Assembly: GCA_943332615.1 (NCBI GenBank)
Contig: CALQQB010000008.1
Span: 28,213 to 92,212 of the forward strand
DNA: 64,000 nt
Origin: Phenylobacterium deserti
Lineage (GTDB): Bacteria > Pseudomonadota > Alphaproteobacteria > Caulobacterales > Caulobacteraceae
Direction of reading: 5' to 3'
The stretch's first letter is position 1. The number at the start of each line of letters is the position of its first letter. A model generated the notes under the pieces. It did no database searches. It was given only the letters and a program-made list of their open reading frames with translations, and had not been told where the DNA came from. Shown here in pieces: positions 1 to 9,355 of this stretch. A program made the translations under genes and the position numbers.

Positions 1-674
1 GTGAAGATATGCGCCTGGAAGTAGTCGGCCAGGTCCATGCCGGAGAGCTTCTGGACGATGTAGCCCTGGATATTCACGCAGGGGCCGTAGGACCAGTCGG
101 TCCCCGGCTGGCTGTAGAGCGGCAGCTTGGCCAGCTTGTCGACCATGCCCTGCAGGTCGGTGGCGCCGAGCTGGGCGGGCTCATAGTTGGCGTTGGTCCC
201 GAAGCCGGCCGTATGGCTCATCACCTGGGCCATGGTCATCGGCGTCTTCTGGTCGACCAGCGAGCCATCCGCGGCCTTGACCTTCAGCCCGGCGAACTCG
301 GGGATGAACTTCGACACCGGATCGGTGAGCTTCCACTTGCCCTGTTCGTAGAGCTGCATCATCGCCACGCCCGTGATCGGCTTGGTCATCGAGGCGATGC
401 GGAAGATGGAGTCGATCGTGATGGGGGCCGGGCCGGAGGCGTCCTGTTTGCCGTAGGCGTCCAGGTTCACGACCTTGCCGTGCCGGGCCAGCAGGGTGAC
501 GACGCCGGCCAGCTTCTGGCTGTCCACCAGGCTGTGCATCTCGGCGTTCAGCTGGGCGATGCCGGCGGGCGTGAAGCCGGCCGAGGCCGCGGGTTGAACA
601 GCGATCTTGGCCCAGGCCGGCAGGGCGGCGAACGCGGCGCCCGCGCCCAGCATCAGATGGCGGCGATTGAACAT
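1..674 (-). CDS. Serine hydrolase, beta-lactamase class C-like (3' end beyond window)
   Basis: The start and first 224 residues lie in the window; the rest runs off the left edge. The ATG at 674 begins a twin-arginine-like leader (NRRHLMLGAG, then an Ala-rich stretch ending in AWA), so export is likely. The class C/esterase nucleophile motif SxxK is seen as SMTK at residues 95-98, and a WSYGP segment near residue 195 sits where the family's catalytic Tyr motif normally lies. Members hydrolyse beta-lactams, D-Ala peptides or esters, and the substrate cannot be told from the sequence. It is transcribed away from the sulfatase remnant to its right. The family call is firm, the precise function open. 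Confidence 0.85.
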   Translation of the reverse strand, partial: MFNRRHLMLGAGAAFAALPAWAKIAVQPAASAGFTPAGIAQLNAEMHSLVDSQKLAGVVTLLARHGKVVNLDAYGKQDASGPAPITIDSIFRIASMTKPITGVAMMQLYEQGKWKLTDPVSKFIPEFAGLKVKAADGSLVDQKTPMTMAQVMSHTAGFGTNANYEPAQLGATDLQGMVDKLAKLPLYSQPGTDWSYGPCVNIQGYIVQKLSGMDLADYFQAHIF

Positions 675-712
675 TTTAGTGCCTCCCCATGTCCCGGCCC
701 GTCATCGGGGCT

Positions 713-1759
713 CTATTGGGGCGCAACATCGCCCTGCCGCGCAGTTTCGACCAGCCGTTTTGCCAGGATGTTTCGGCTAGCGTGTGCCGGGGCCCGCCGA
801 CTTGACGAGCTCGGGCGGGAAGGGACCCTGAGCCGCGCCGTCGCGCCGCCGCAGCATGGCGCGGCAAGTCCGGCCGCGGCCAGCGGGGTGGGCGCCACGT
901 CGATGTCGGCGACCACCTTATCCACGACGGTTCCCGCCGCGAACAGTTCGGGTCAGCGCGCCAGCATCGGGATGCGGATCGATTCCTCATAGGCCGTGCG
1001 CTTGTCGGTCAGGCTATGCTCGCCAATCGCGAAGCCATTGTCGCCCATGTAGAGGATCAGGGAGCTATGCAGGACGCCGCGCGTCCCCAGGCGCCCCATG
1101 ACCCGCCCGGCGCTCTCGTCCACCGCCAGCAGGGTCTCGGCATAGCGACGATAGTATTCGGCGATGCTGATCTTAGAATTGTATTTAAAATCAATGACAT
1201 GACAGCTATTTCTCGGGTTCTGCACCCGCATCGGCCGTGTGCCCGGATCGACGGGCGGCGTCATGGTCGCCAGGTAGGTGAAGGGCGCGTTGGCGTAGCG
1301 GCCCTTGTGCCGAGCGGCCGGAATGAAGTCCGATTGCACCGCCCTGTGCGACAGGAACAGCATGAACGGCTTGTCGCCCTTCCGGCCCTCCAGCCCCATG
1401 TGCCACTTTACAACGAAGGCGGTCTCGTAGCCGGCCCGCTGCAGATATTCCGGGAAGAACACCAGGCTGGGGTCGATGGCGTGGGTGTTGTCCACCATCC
1501 GGCGCTGGTGGGCGTAAAGGCCGGTGAAGATCGAGGCGCGGGACGGCGAACACAGGGCCGTGGTGACCATGGCGTTCCTGAAGTGCACGCCCTCGGCCGC
1601 CAGCCGGTCCAGCTGCGGCGTCGTCAGCCATCTGGCTCTCCCGATTCCCCCGACTGATCCCCCCGGGGCTGTCATCCCTCCGGCAACCGGACGATCCGTC
1701 AACGGCGGATGAAAACGGCGCGTACAGATCGGCGCGGGGCGGGCTAGATTGAAATCCAA
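713..1759 (-). pseudogene. Decayed sulfatase
   Basis: The frame reads as a type I sulfatase. Recognisable pieces are TTPQLDRLAAEGVHFRNA, the formylglycine motif CSPSRA followed by SIFTGLYAHQ, KPFMLFLSHRAVQ, and a C-terminal DIDVAPTPLAAAGLAAP segment. Three lesions are visible. The N-terminal metal-binding strand (usually ADDHR) is missing and replaced by unrelated sequence. The block between KWHMG and KPFML is about 60-70 residues shorter than in the family. An in-frame TGA at 953-955 stands where the family has Cys (RCPEL), with homologous sequence continuing in the same frame beyond it. The far C-terminus also degenerates after about 860. It is almost certainly non-functional. Confidence 0.85.
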
Positions 1760-1776
1760 GGACCAGGGGGAGTCGG

Positions 1777-3108
1777 GTGGCAGGTACGGTAACGGCGGTG
1801 GACGCCTTCGCGAAACGTCCGCTCTGGACGCAGCTCTATGTGCAGGTGCTGGCCGCCATCGTGCTGGGCGCCCTGGTCGGCTATTTTGCGCCTCAGACCG
1901 GCGAGGCGATGAAGCCGCTGGGCGACGCTTTCATCAAGCTGGTGAAGATGGTCATCGCCCCGGTGATCTTCCTGACGGTCGTCACCGGCATCGCCGGGAT
2001 GCGGGACCTGGGCAAGGCTGGCGGCGTCGCGGTCAAGGCGTTCATCTACTTCTTTGTGGTCTCGACATTCGCCCTGATCCTGGGGCTGACGGTGGCCAAT
2101 GTGGTGAAACCGGGCGCCGGGATGCACATTGATCCGGCCAGCCTGGATCCGAGTAAGGTGCAGGAGTTCACCGCCAAGGCGCACGACCTGTCGCCAGTAG
2201 GCTTCCTGCTGGAGATCATCCCCAATTCGGTGGTCGGCGCCTTCGCCGAGGGCAATATCCTGCAGGTGCTGTTCTTCGCGATCTCGTTCGGCATCGCGCT
2301 GGCGATGGTCGGCGAGCGGGGGGCGCCGGCGCTGCGGGTGCTGGAGAGCCTGGGGCAGGCGGTGTTCCGGTTGGTCTCGATCTTCATGCGGGCTGCGCCG
2401 ATCGGGGCGTTCGGCGCCTTTGCCTTTACGGTGGGCAAGTACGGCATCGGCTCGATCGCCAGCCTGGCGGCGCTGGTGGCGACCTTCTACGCCACCTCTA
2501 TCGGGTTTGTGCTGCTCGTGCTGGGCTTCATCGGCTGGCTGAACGGCTTCTCGATCTTCAAGCTGATCCGCTACCTGAAGGCCGAGCTGCTGCTGGTGCT
2601 GGGCACCGCCTCGTCCGAGGCGGCGCTACCCAGCCTCCTGGAGAAGCTGGAGCGGGCCGGAGCGGGCAAGGAGGTTGTCGGCCTGGTGGTGCCCACCGGC
2701 TACAGCTTCAACCTGGATGGCACCAACATCTATATGACGCTGGCGGCGCTGTTTATCGCCCAGGCCCTGGGGATTGAACTGACGCTGATGCAGCAGCTGC
2801 TGTTGCTGAGCGTGGCAATGGCCAGCTCCAAGGGCGCAGCGGGGGTGACGGGCGCCGGGTTCATCACGCTGGCGGCGACCCTGCAGGTGGTCGATACCGT
2901 GCCGGTGGCCGGGATGGCGCTGATCCTGGGAGTGGACCGGTTCATGAGCGAGTGCAGGGCCCTGACCAACTTCATGGGCAACGCGGTAGCCACGCTGGTG
3001 GTGTCGCGCTGGGAGGGCTCGCTGGATCGCGTGGCTCTGGCGGCGGCGCTGAACGGGGAGAGCGAAGAGTTGGCCGAACCCGCCCCGGCCGGGGCCGCGG
3101 CGGATTAG
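1777..3108 (+). CDS. dctA: Dicarboxylate/amino acid:cation symporter (DAACS family)
   Basis: A 443-residue inner-membrane carrier that imports C4-dicarboxylates or acidic amino acids with Na+ or H+. Visible family marks are the early segment [19 protein letters not shown], the serine-containing hairpin [11 protein letters not shown], and the substrate/cation motif NLDGT (NMDGT in homologues) in [14 protein letters not shown]. Length is normal. The GTG at 1777 is chosen because AGGGGGAG at 1764-1771 is a strong ribosome-binding site at the right distance. The gene converges on the receiver protein and the two stop codons overlap. The exact substrate is not determined. Confidence 0.9.
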   Translation: MAGTVTAVDAFAKRPLWTQLYVQVLAAIVLGALVGYFAPQTGEAMKPLGDAFIKLVKMVIAPVIFLTVVTGIAGMRDLGKAGGVAVKAFIYFFVVSTFALILGLTVANVVKPGAGMHIDPASLDPSKVQEFTAKAHDLSPVGFLLEIIPNSVVGAFAEGNILQVLFFAISFGIALAMVGERGAPALRVLESLGQAVFRLVSIFMRAAPIGAFGAFAFTVGKYGIGSIASLAALVATFYATSIGFVLLVLGFIGWLNGFSIFKLIRYLKAELLLVLGTASSEAALPSLLEKLERAGAGKEVVGLVVPTGYSFNLDGTNIYMTLAALFIAQALGIELTLMQQLLLLSVAMASSKGAAGVTGAGFITLAATLQVVDTVPVAGMALILGVDRFMSECRALTNFMGNAVATLVVSRWEGSLDRVALAAALNGESEELAEPAPAGAAAD

Positions 3109-3557
3109 CCGACGAGGCTTAGAGCGCTGGTTCGAGCGCTGCCGGTCAGCCGCTTGATTGATGCCATCAGTCCGGAGACCAGAATCGGCTTTGAGACGAA
3201 GTCGTTGAACCCCAGAGCCAGATACTCGGCCGGGCGGCGTGAATAGACGTCGGCAGTGAGCGCGATTACGGGTACGGCGCATTGCCTTCCAGGCGTGCCC
3301 CGAAGCTCGGCGATCACCTCAAGGCCTGTCATGCCGGGCATGTGTATGTCTAGCAGGACGATGTCAAAGGCTTCGACAGCCAGGCGGTCCAGTGCGTCAC
3401 GGCCGCTGCAGGCCATTACGGCGTCATGACCAAAGGCGCCCAGAATCTCCTGCACGACGCGGAGATTCATCGGGTCATCATCGACGTGCAGAACCTTGAG
3501 GGGCCTGCCGTCCAATCCCGGGCTTAGAGACACGGGGTGGCTCCAGTGAGCGCGCAC
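3105..3557 (-). CDS. Single-domain response regulator (CheY-like receiver)
   Basis: 150 residues forming one receiver domain and no output domain. The acidic pocket is DDD at 26-28, the phosphoacceptor is Asp70 ([11 protein letters not shown]), the conserved Thr is in IALTAD near 101, and the Lys is in VSKPI at 123. It is therefore likely to be phosphorylated and to act by protein contact. About 100 bp upstream on the same strand is a PAS fragment, so this may be the detached receiver of a former hybrid kinase. The receiver itself looks intact. The partner kinase is unknown. Confidence 0.88.
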   Translation of the reverse strand: MRAHWSHPVSLSPGLDGRPLKVLHVDDDPMNLRVVQEILGAFGHDAVMACSGRDALDRLAVEAFDIVLLDIHMPGMTGLEVIAELRGTPGRQCAVPVIALTADVYSRRPAEYLALGFNDFVSKPILVSGLMASIKRLTGSARTSALSLVG

Positions 3558-3664
3558 AATACTTGCGCGCCCTATCTAGCGGTCATGGACTTTAAGAGAT
3601 GACGAACGCGGAGACCCAATCGGCGCCAATTCCAGTCAATCCCGGGGTCAATTCCTAATATTCG

Positions 3665-4024
3665 TTAGCTTTTGCGCAGCCTGGGCAAGCTTTCACGACA
3701 TAATCGCCACGAGGTTGTGAACGGTCGCCGCCAAATCGCATTGGCATTCTGGCGGCGTCTCACCGATCCCAGGCCAGAGCAACGGGCGCCGCCGCGCCGC
3801 GCGCCGGCGGGGGGCGCGGGTCTCAGCAGCCAACGCTGAAAGGCAGGGTTGGCGTAGTCCAGCCGGCCGTCACGATCAGAGACCAGAGCACCCCTCGGGG
3901 CTGAATCGGTCATGCGGTAGAGGCTGGGCCGGTCCATCGGCGCGCGGGCCAGTTGGGCCGCGAGTTCGGCGACGCGCGCAGCGAGAGGCGCGTTCTCCGC
4001 CTTGAGCCCCTCGGTCGGAGACAT
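3665..4024 (-). pseudogene. PAS-domain fragment, probable sensor-kinase remnant
   Basis: An open frame of 119 codons. It starts with a short coiled-coil-like stretch (residues 1-30, Ala/Leu/Glu-rich) followed by a recognisable PAS opening, ALVSDRDGRLDYANPAFQRW. After about residue 70 the sequence turns into Arg-rich low-complexity text with no PAS match, as expected after a frameshift or deletion. No histidine-kinase core follows. It may still be translated as a short protein, but the simplest reading is a broken sensor. The rest of the 3558-4136 interval shows no further gene. Confidence 0.45.
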
Positions 4025-4136
4025 GGTCCGACAGTCCCAGTATAAACGCCTCCCGACGCAAGCTGACGGTAGCGCGGCGATAGCGGCGTGGCGAGATTTG
4101 CGCGCATGTTAAGGATAGAAGCGGAGACGACCGTCG

Positions 4137-4505
4137 ATGATCAAACTAACCTTCTGCCTGGTGCGGTTGCCACACCTGAGCCGCGAGGCCTTCCAGGCCT
4201 ACTGGTTCGACACCCATGGACCCCTGGTCGCCAGCGTCGCTGAGGCCCTGCAAATCCGCCGGTATGTGCAGATGCACAGCCTGCCATCCGAGGTCAGCGC
4301 CGGCCTGATGGCCAGCCGCAATGCGCCGCCGGAGTTCGATGGCGTGGCTGAGTTGTGGTTCGACAGTCTGGAGGCCCTGGCCGAAAACGGCCGCCGCCCG
4401 GAAGCCCAGGCAGCGGGCGCGATGCTGCTCGAGGACGAGCGGCGGTTCATCGATCTCCCGAAGTCACCCCTGTGGTGGGGACAGGAGCGGGTTGTGGTCG
4501 GTTAG
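4137..4505 (+). CDS. EthD-domain protein
   Basis: 122 residues with the dimeric ferredoxin-like EthD fold. The N-terminus IKLTFCLVRLPHLSREAFQA and the following YWFDTHGPLV are the family signature, and a WWGQE tail closes the domain. EthD proteins accompany oxidative degradation pathways (the name comes from an ethyl tert-butyl ether cluster), but no partner oxygenase is nearby. GGAG about ten bases upstream supports the ATG at 4137. A cytoplasmic location is expected because there is no signal peptide. The family is clear, the reaction is not known. Confidence 0.85.
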   Translation: MIKLTFCLVRLPHLSREAFQAYWFDTHGPLVASVAEALQIRRYVQMHSLPSEVSAGLMASRNAPPEFDGVAELWFDSLEALAENGRRPEAQAAGAMLLEDERRFIDLPKSPLWWGQERVVVG

Positions 4506-4509
4506 CCCC

Positions 4510-4935
4510 TTAACAAGGATAGCGCCGCTCGATCTTCACGTGGTGTCCGATGTAGGGGTCCCAGACGCGCTCGCGGCTGATGCAGATGCGTTCGCGATAG
4601 GCCGGACGGTCGTAGTAGTCGCCGTTGTAACTGTCGTAGCGCGGGTCGTAGGTGTAGCCGTTGCCATCTCCGCTGGCGTAGCCGCCGCTGTAGCCATAGC
4701 GGCTCGACGATGCGTAGCCGTTCCCGCTTTTGCCGCTGCCGGCGATGGCCGCGCCAATGGCCAGGCCCGCTATACCGGCCACTGCGGCGACAGCGGCTTT
4801 GTCGGAGCCGCTGTGATGGCGGCCATAGTAGTTTCCGTGTCGCCCATAGTCGCGGGCCTCGGCGGGGGCCGCGGCCGCGGCGACGGCGCCGGCGGCGGTC
4901 AAGGCGGCGAGGGCCGAGGTGATGAACTTACGCAT
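4510..4935 (-). CDS. Small secreted Gly/Tyr-rich protein of unknown function
   Basis: 141 residues. Residues 1-28 form a signal peptide with an Ala-rich core (ALAALTAAGAVAAAAAPAEA). A glycine-zipper-like helix follows (AAVAGIAGLAIGAAIAGSG, about 48-66), then a Gly/Tyr/Ser-rich linker and a C-terminal segment with two Cys (RICISRERVWDP and the final YPC) that could form a disulfide. This layout is common in envelope proteins of Caulobacterales. It is convergent with the EthD gene. No function can be assigned. Confidence 0.75.
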   Translation of the reverse strand: MRKFITSALAALTAAGAVAAAAAPAEARDYGRHGNYYGRHHSGSDKAAVAAVAGIAGLAIGAAIAGSGKSGNGYASSSRYGYSGGYASGDGNGYTYDPRYDSYNGDYYDRPAYRERICISRERVWDPYIGHHVKIERRYPC

Positions 4936-5100
4936 GAGGCCTCCTGAGGTTGAGGCCGAGTTAGTCCCTCGCTGCCTGAACCGTGCCTGAACAAGGCGCC
5001 TGCGACGACATAACGTGGTGCGATGAAGGCCTCCGGATTAGTGGGTCCGCAGGGTGGCGAGGTGCAGGCTGCCCCTGCGAAGACACGAAGCCGGAAGGAT

Positions 5101-6258
5101 GGGCGCCGTACCGTCATTTGTAGAGGGGCTGGCCCATGTGGCCGCCGACAACGCCCGGGCGTTCCCGGTGCGGCTGCTGATCTGCGTGTCCGGTGCGACC
5201 CTGTTCGGGCTTGCCTTCGGCTGGAAGGCCAGCGCGCTGGCCTTCGCCGCGATCACGGCGGCCGAGGGCTTCGGGTCAGCGGTCAGCCGCGAACCGCGCC
5301 CAGGCGACCCTTTGCTGACGATCCTTCGTCTCGCGGGCATCGTGCTCACCAGCATGGTCTGGACCACCATGGCCGTCGTCTACCGGCGCTGAGGCGGCCA
5401 GCGCCGCCACGTCCCAGATCATGGCCATGATCAGCCACGAGCTGCGCACACCGATGAATGGCGTGCTGGGCATGGACCGGGCCCTGAACCAGTCGCCGCT
5501 GGACGGCCGCGAGCGCGAGCAGGTGGAGATGCTGGTCCGGTCGGGGGAAGGCCTGATGAGCATTCTGAACGACCTGCTGGAACTGTCGAAGATCGAGGCC
5601 GGAAAGTTCGAGTTGGAACATGAGCCGTTCGATCTGCACGATCTGGCCTAGCGCAGTCTGGCGCTGTGGGCCGGTGCTACCCGTGAAGAGGGCCTGGCGT
5701 TGAGCCTGGAGATCGGACCGCACGTTCCACGGCACGTCGCTGGCGACCCGACGCGCCTGCGCCCGATTCTAACCAACTTGGTTTCCAACGCCCTGAAATT
5801 CACAGCTAAGGGCTCGGTGGGGCTTCGGCTCTCCAGCCTGGTGAGTGTGGGCGATAGATCCTCGATCGAGTCCGCAGTGTCCGACACCGGCATCGGTATG
5901 ACGCTTGAGCAGTAGGTCCGGGTGTTCGAGCCTTTCGCCCAGGCCGAGACTAGCACCGCGCCCCAGTTCGGTTGGACCGGACTGGGGCTCTCGATCTGTC
6001 GCCAGTTCGCGACCCTGATGGGCAGCGAGATCACCGCGCGGAGCGCGCCTGGCGAGGGTTCGACCTATATCTTCAGGCTACGGATGCCGGTGGCTGCACC
6101 GGCCGCCGACGCTATGCCGGGGCATCGACGAGAGCCTGCTCGCCCAAGGTTTCGATGCTTCCGCCACCAAGCCGATCGTCCCGCAGGCCCTGATCGAAGC
6201 CATCGTCACTGCCCGCCTGCGGCTCGCTGCGCGGCGCGAGGCCATCGCGGCGGCGTAG
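5101..6258 (+). pseudogene. Broken hybrid sensor histidine kinase
   Basis: The pieces of a hybrid kinase lie in order. A hydrophobic N-terminal segment (5101-5392) comes first, then a HisKA H-box (MAMISHELRTPMNGVLGM) from about 5421. HATPase boxes follow: LTNLVSNALKFTAKG, SDTGIGM, and FGWTGLGLSI, where the family has FGGTGLGLS. Last is the end of a receiver domain, GFDASATKPIVPQALIEAI, up to 6258. The lesions are a stop plus frame change after the membrane segment at 5390-5392, in-frame TAG codons at 5649-5651 and 5913-5915, and loss of most of the receiver with a frame change near 6115. No intact kinase can be made. Confidence 0.9.
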
Positions 6259-6261
6259 CGG

Positions 6262-7938
6262 CTACTTGCGCTGAGCGGCCGTCCGCGCGCGGATCGGCTT
6301 GAACTCCGACCCCGCATTCCAGTCCGGCCAGGCGGTCGAGTTCGCGAGGTCGCGGCCGGCCTCGAAGGCCAGGGTGACGTCGTCGGCGGCGCCCTGGTAG
6401 TTCTGGCTCTCGTCCCAGCGGTCGCAGGTCTGGTGGTAGCAACGGGCGGTGTAGGCCTCGACCCAGGCTTCACCGGCCGCCCGGCCGCCCTGGATCAGGT
6501 CCGCGCCGCCGCTCATGCCCATGAACAGGATCGTCGGCACCCCACGCTTGGCGACCGAGAAGTGGTCAGCGCGGTAGAACAGGGCGCGCTCGGGCTTCGG
6601 GTCCGGGGTGATCGTGCGCGCGTGGCGGGCGGCGACGGCGACAAGGCTGACTTCGAGCTCATTCTGGCCCGCGCCCACCAGCACCAGGTCGCGGGCCGGG
6701 CCGCTCACCTGCAGGACGTCAAAGGTGTAGTTCGCGACCATCCTCGCCAACTCCGATTCATGGGCCTGGGCGTAGTACTCGCTGCCCAGCAGGCCGCGCT
6801 CCTCGGCGGTCCAGGCGGCGAACAGGATCGTACGCGTCGGCGGCGGGGCCGCCTTGAAGGCTCTCGCCGTCTCGATCACCCCAGCGACGCCGACCGCGTC
6901 GTCGATGGCGCCGGGGCGAATGACCGCTCCGGAGGCGTCCGCCGGGCCGATGCCGTAGGCGTCCCAGTGGGCAGCATAGAGGATCGTTTCGTTCGGACGG
7001 CTGGCCCCGGGAATCTTCGCCAGCACGTTCTGGCTGTTCAGTTTCGTGAAACGGTTCTGGTAGTCGGCGGAGAAGGTGGCGCCCTTCAGGACCACCGGGC
7101 GGAAGGCGGCGGTGCGGGCGCGGGCCTTCTCAGCCTCGAAGTCCAGGCCGGCGGCCCTGAACAACTCCACCGTCAGGTCGCGCTGAATCCAGCCCTGCAG
7201 CAGCAGCTTGTCCTTCGCTGGCGCCTTGCGGACGACGTCGTAGCTCTCGCCATTGGAGGCCACGACCGTGCTCCAGCCGTAGGCCGCTCCGGCCGTCTCA
7301 TGGATGATCAGCATGCCCAGCGCGCCGCGGCGCACCGCCTCCTCATACTTGTAGACCCAGCGGCCGTAGAACGTGGCCGCACGGCCACCGAACTTGCCAG
7401 CGACCGGGTCACCGGGGCCGGCCTCGAAGTCAGGGTCGTTGATCAGGACGAGCGCGATCTTGCCCTTCAGGTCCATGCCCTTGAAATCGTCCCAGCCGCG
7501 CTCCCGAGCGGTGACCCCATAGCCGACGAAAACGATGGGCGCGGCGCGGATCGCCACCCGCGCGACCGGCCGCTGCGTCTCGATCCGCAGGTCGGTCTGT
7601 TCATGCAGGGCTTTGAGCTTGCCGCCGGCGCTGAGCGTGTAGGTTCCGCCGGCCTGGGTCTGGTAGCGCCAGAGCGGCACGGCCTGGGTCCAACCACCAT
7701 CATCGCCGGCTGGTTCCAGGCCCAGGGCCGTGAACTCCCGAATGATGAAGTCGACCGTCATGGTCTCGCCCGGTCCGCCGGGGCCACGCCCGGCATAGGG
7801 CTCGGACGCCAGCTCACGGGTCATGTCGGAGAGCCGCTGAGCCGAAATGTCCTGTGCGTCGGCTGCCATTCCGGCAAACAGGATTCCGGTAAATAGGGTT
7901 AGGGTGAAGGTAAGGGTCGCGAAGGTAGCGTTCATCAT
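6262..7938 (-). CDS. Secreted M28 family zinc peptidase with PA-like insert
   Basis: 558 residues from the ATG at 7938 (a second ATG follows directly at 7935; the choice is uncertain). The hydrophobic leader FATLTFTLTLFTGILFAG ends near AADAQ. The co-catalytic zinc signature of M28 is complete: AHWDAYG (His, Asp), GAIDDAVGVAGV (bridging Asp), AAWTAEERGLLGSEYY (Glu-Glu), and FYRADHFSVAKRGVPTI with the last His. The stretch between the prodomain and AHWD fits a protease-associated (PA) insert. It is likely a periplasmic or extracellular aminopeptidase. It abuts the kinase remnant, with only three bases between the two stop codons. Confidence 0.9.
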   Translation of the reverse strand: MMNATFATLTFTLTLFTGILFAGMAADAQDISAQRLSDMTRELASEPYAGRGPGGPGETMTVDFIIREFTALGLEPAGDDGGWTQAVPLWRYQTQAGGTYTLSAGGKLKALHEQTDLRIETQRPVARVAIRAAPIVFVGYGVTARERGWDDFKGMDLKGKIALVLINDPDFEAGPGDPVAGKFGGRAATFYGRWVYKYEEAVRRGALGMLIIHETAGAAYGWSTVVASNGESYDVVRKAPAKDKLLLQGWIQRDLTVELFRAAGLDFEAEKARARTAAFRPVVLKGATFSADYQNRFTKLNSQNVLAKIPGASRPNETILYAAHWDAYGIGPADASGAVIRPGAIDDAVGVAGVIETARAFKAAPPPTRTILFAAWTAEERGLLGSEYYAQAHESELARMVANYTFDVLQVSGPARDLVLVGAGQNELEVSLVAVAARHARTITPDPKPERALFYRADHFSVAKRGVPTILFMGMSGGADLIQGGRAAGEAWVEAYTARCYHQTCDRWDESQNYQGAADDVTLAFEAGRDLANSTAWPDWNAGSEFKPIRARTAAQRK

Positions 7939-8077
7939 CGACCTATAGTGCTCTGGACGACACAGCGGGAAGCCCATGGTGCCGAACGGCTGCCTCCCGC
8001 GTTAGGGGTAACGGTATCTGGGGCTTGCGGGCAGCCCCGTCTTCAGACGACATGTTGACGAGCGAACGGGACAGACC

Positions 8078-8503
8078 ATGAGCGGCAACGACAAGGTGGT
8101 GACGGCGACGACGCTGGGGCGCAACCCGATCCCGGTGGCGCTGATCTGTCTGGGTGCGGCCTGGCTGGCGCTCACGCCCCGGCGGCGGCGGCGGACGAGC
8201 GAGCCCAAGCCCACGGGCTATTTCGACATCTATGAGGGTTTCGATTCCGACGAAGACGGGCGCGCCCGTCTTGCGGCCCGCATGTCGGTCGCGCGCGCCA
8301 GGCTGTCGGGCGCCTTCGATGCCGCCAAGGGCCAGGCCGAGGCCGTGGCCCGCGCGGTGCGGGCCAGCTCCTATCACCGCTCGATCCGCAAGAAGCTGGG
8401 CGCCGCCGTCGAGGTCGAGACCGTCGCGGCCGTTGGCGTGGGCGTGGTGGTCGGCCTGGCAATCGGAATCGGCCTGATGGCGGCCTCGCGCCGCCGGGAT
8501 TAG
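8078..8503 (+). CDS. Membrane protein of unknown function with two hydrophobic segments
   Basis: 141 residues. An early hydrophobic segment (about 16-33, NPIPVALICLGAAWLAL) is followed by an Arg cluster, a charged helical middle resembling a tail-length-spacer or DUF3618-type region, and a C-terminal hydrophobic helix (about 115-135) ending in RRRD. The NPIPVAL...GAAWLAL string recalls the membrane anchor of DUF3618 proteins, but this is a weak likeness. Its last bases overlap the convergent copD stop. No function is proposed. Confidence 0.65.
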   Translation: MSGNDKVVTATTLGRNPIPVALICLGAAWLALTPRRRRRTSEPKPTGYFDIYEGFDSDEDGRARLAARMSVARARLSGAFDAAKGQAEAVARAVRASSYHRSIRKKLGAAVEVETVAAVGVGVVVGLAIGIGLMAASRRRD

Positions 8504-9345
8504 GCGTGGGCGGCGGGCAGGACCGTTCCCATCCAGGCCACCAGGCCAATGACGGTCGCACCCAGCAGGGTTTCCAGTACGAGTGACGTAATGAGCGCGC
8601 GGGGCGATGGTTCGCTCCGGGCAATCGCGCGATCCAGCGCCGGCGTCAGTTTCCACCGGTTCGCTGCGGCCAGGGCCAGCATCATCATGAACAGCACCAG
8701 CTTGGCGGCCAGAAGGCGGCCGTAGGGCGTGGCCGTCAGGTGGAGGGCGGCGGCGGGACCGACCAGCACGCAACTGTTCACCAAGCCCGAGAGCAGGATC
8801 AGGCACACCAGCGCCGGCCCCAGTCTCGAGAAGTCGCGCAGGGCCGAGGCGGCGCTGGCTGGGTCGCGGTGGTCCAGCGCCAGCAGCGCCAGGACGGGAA
8901 GGGCGCCGATCCAGGCCGTTGCGGCCAGCAGGTGAATGATGTCGGCGAGGAGGTGTGCGGCCCCCAGCACGCCGGCACCGATCCCACCGTGGCCGGTCCA
9001 GGCGAAGGAGGCCGCGGCCAGTCCGCCGAGCCCGGCCAGGACCGTCCAGGCCGATGGGCGTACAATCGAGACAGCGGCGGCCAGCAGCAGCAGGCCGACG
9101 CGGACCAGGCCGGCGCGGCCAAAACTGGTGTCGGTCGCGACAGAACCGATGGCGGAGAGGTCGGCGATGCCAATCGCCTCGGCCGCCAGCCACCCGCAGG
9201 TGGCGGCGACCCCGATCAGCGCCGCTGCGGGGCTGAGCCAGCGCGGCCAGGCCGGCGCTGCTGTCGTGGCCAGCAACAGGCTGGAGCCGCCGACGATCGC
9301 CACGGCCCCGTACTGGACCGTGCGGGCGAGGACGGTGGCGTCCAC
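8500..9345 (-). CDS. copD: Copper resistance protein CopD (inner-membrane)
   Basis: 281 residues, nearly all membrane-embedded with about eight hydrophobic helices. CopD works with periplasmic CopC in copper handling, probably import into the cytoplasm or loading of periplasmic oxidases. Conserved features seen include HLLADIIHLLAATAWIGALP (His-containing helix) and YGRLLAAKLVLFMMMLALAA. It lies 10 bp after copC and is last in copA-copB-copC-copD. There is a GTG/ATG-type start at 9345 with no better downstream alternative. Family assignment is confident and transport direction is not known. Confidence 0.9.
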   Translation of the reverse strand: MDATVLARTVQYGAVAIVGGSSLLLATTAAPAWPRWLSPAAALIGVAATCGWLAAEAIGIADLSAIGSVATDTSFGRAGLVRVGLLLLAAAVSIVRPSAWTVLAGLGGLAAASFAWTGHGGIGAGVLGAAHLLADIIHLLAATAWIGALPVLALLALDHRDPASAASALRDFSRLGPALVCLILLSGLVNSCVLVGPAAALHLTATPYGRLLAAKLVLFMMMLALAAANRWKLTPALDRAIARSEPSPRALITSLVLETLLGATVIGLVAWMGTVLPAAHA

Positions 9346-9355
9346 GCGCCCCGGC

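Noticed and set aside
9..992. A 327-codon plus-strand open frame at the left edge
   Set aside because: It is antisense to the serine hydrolase and sulfatase remnant and shows no family sequence.
6433..7896. A 487-codon plus-strand open frame
   Set aside because: It mirrors the M28 peptidase, whose zinc motifs are complete on the minus strand.
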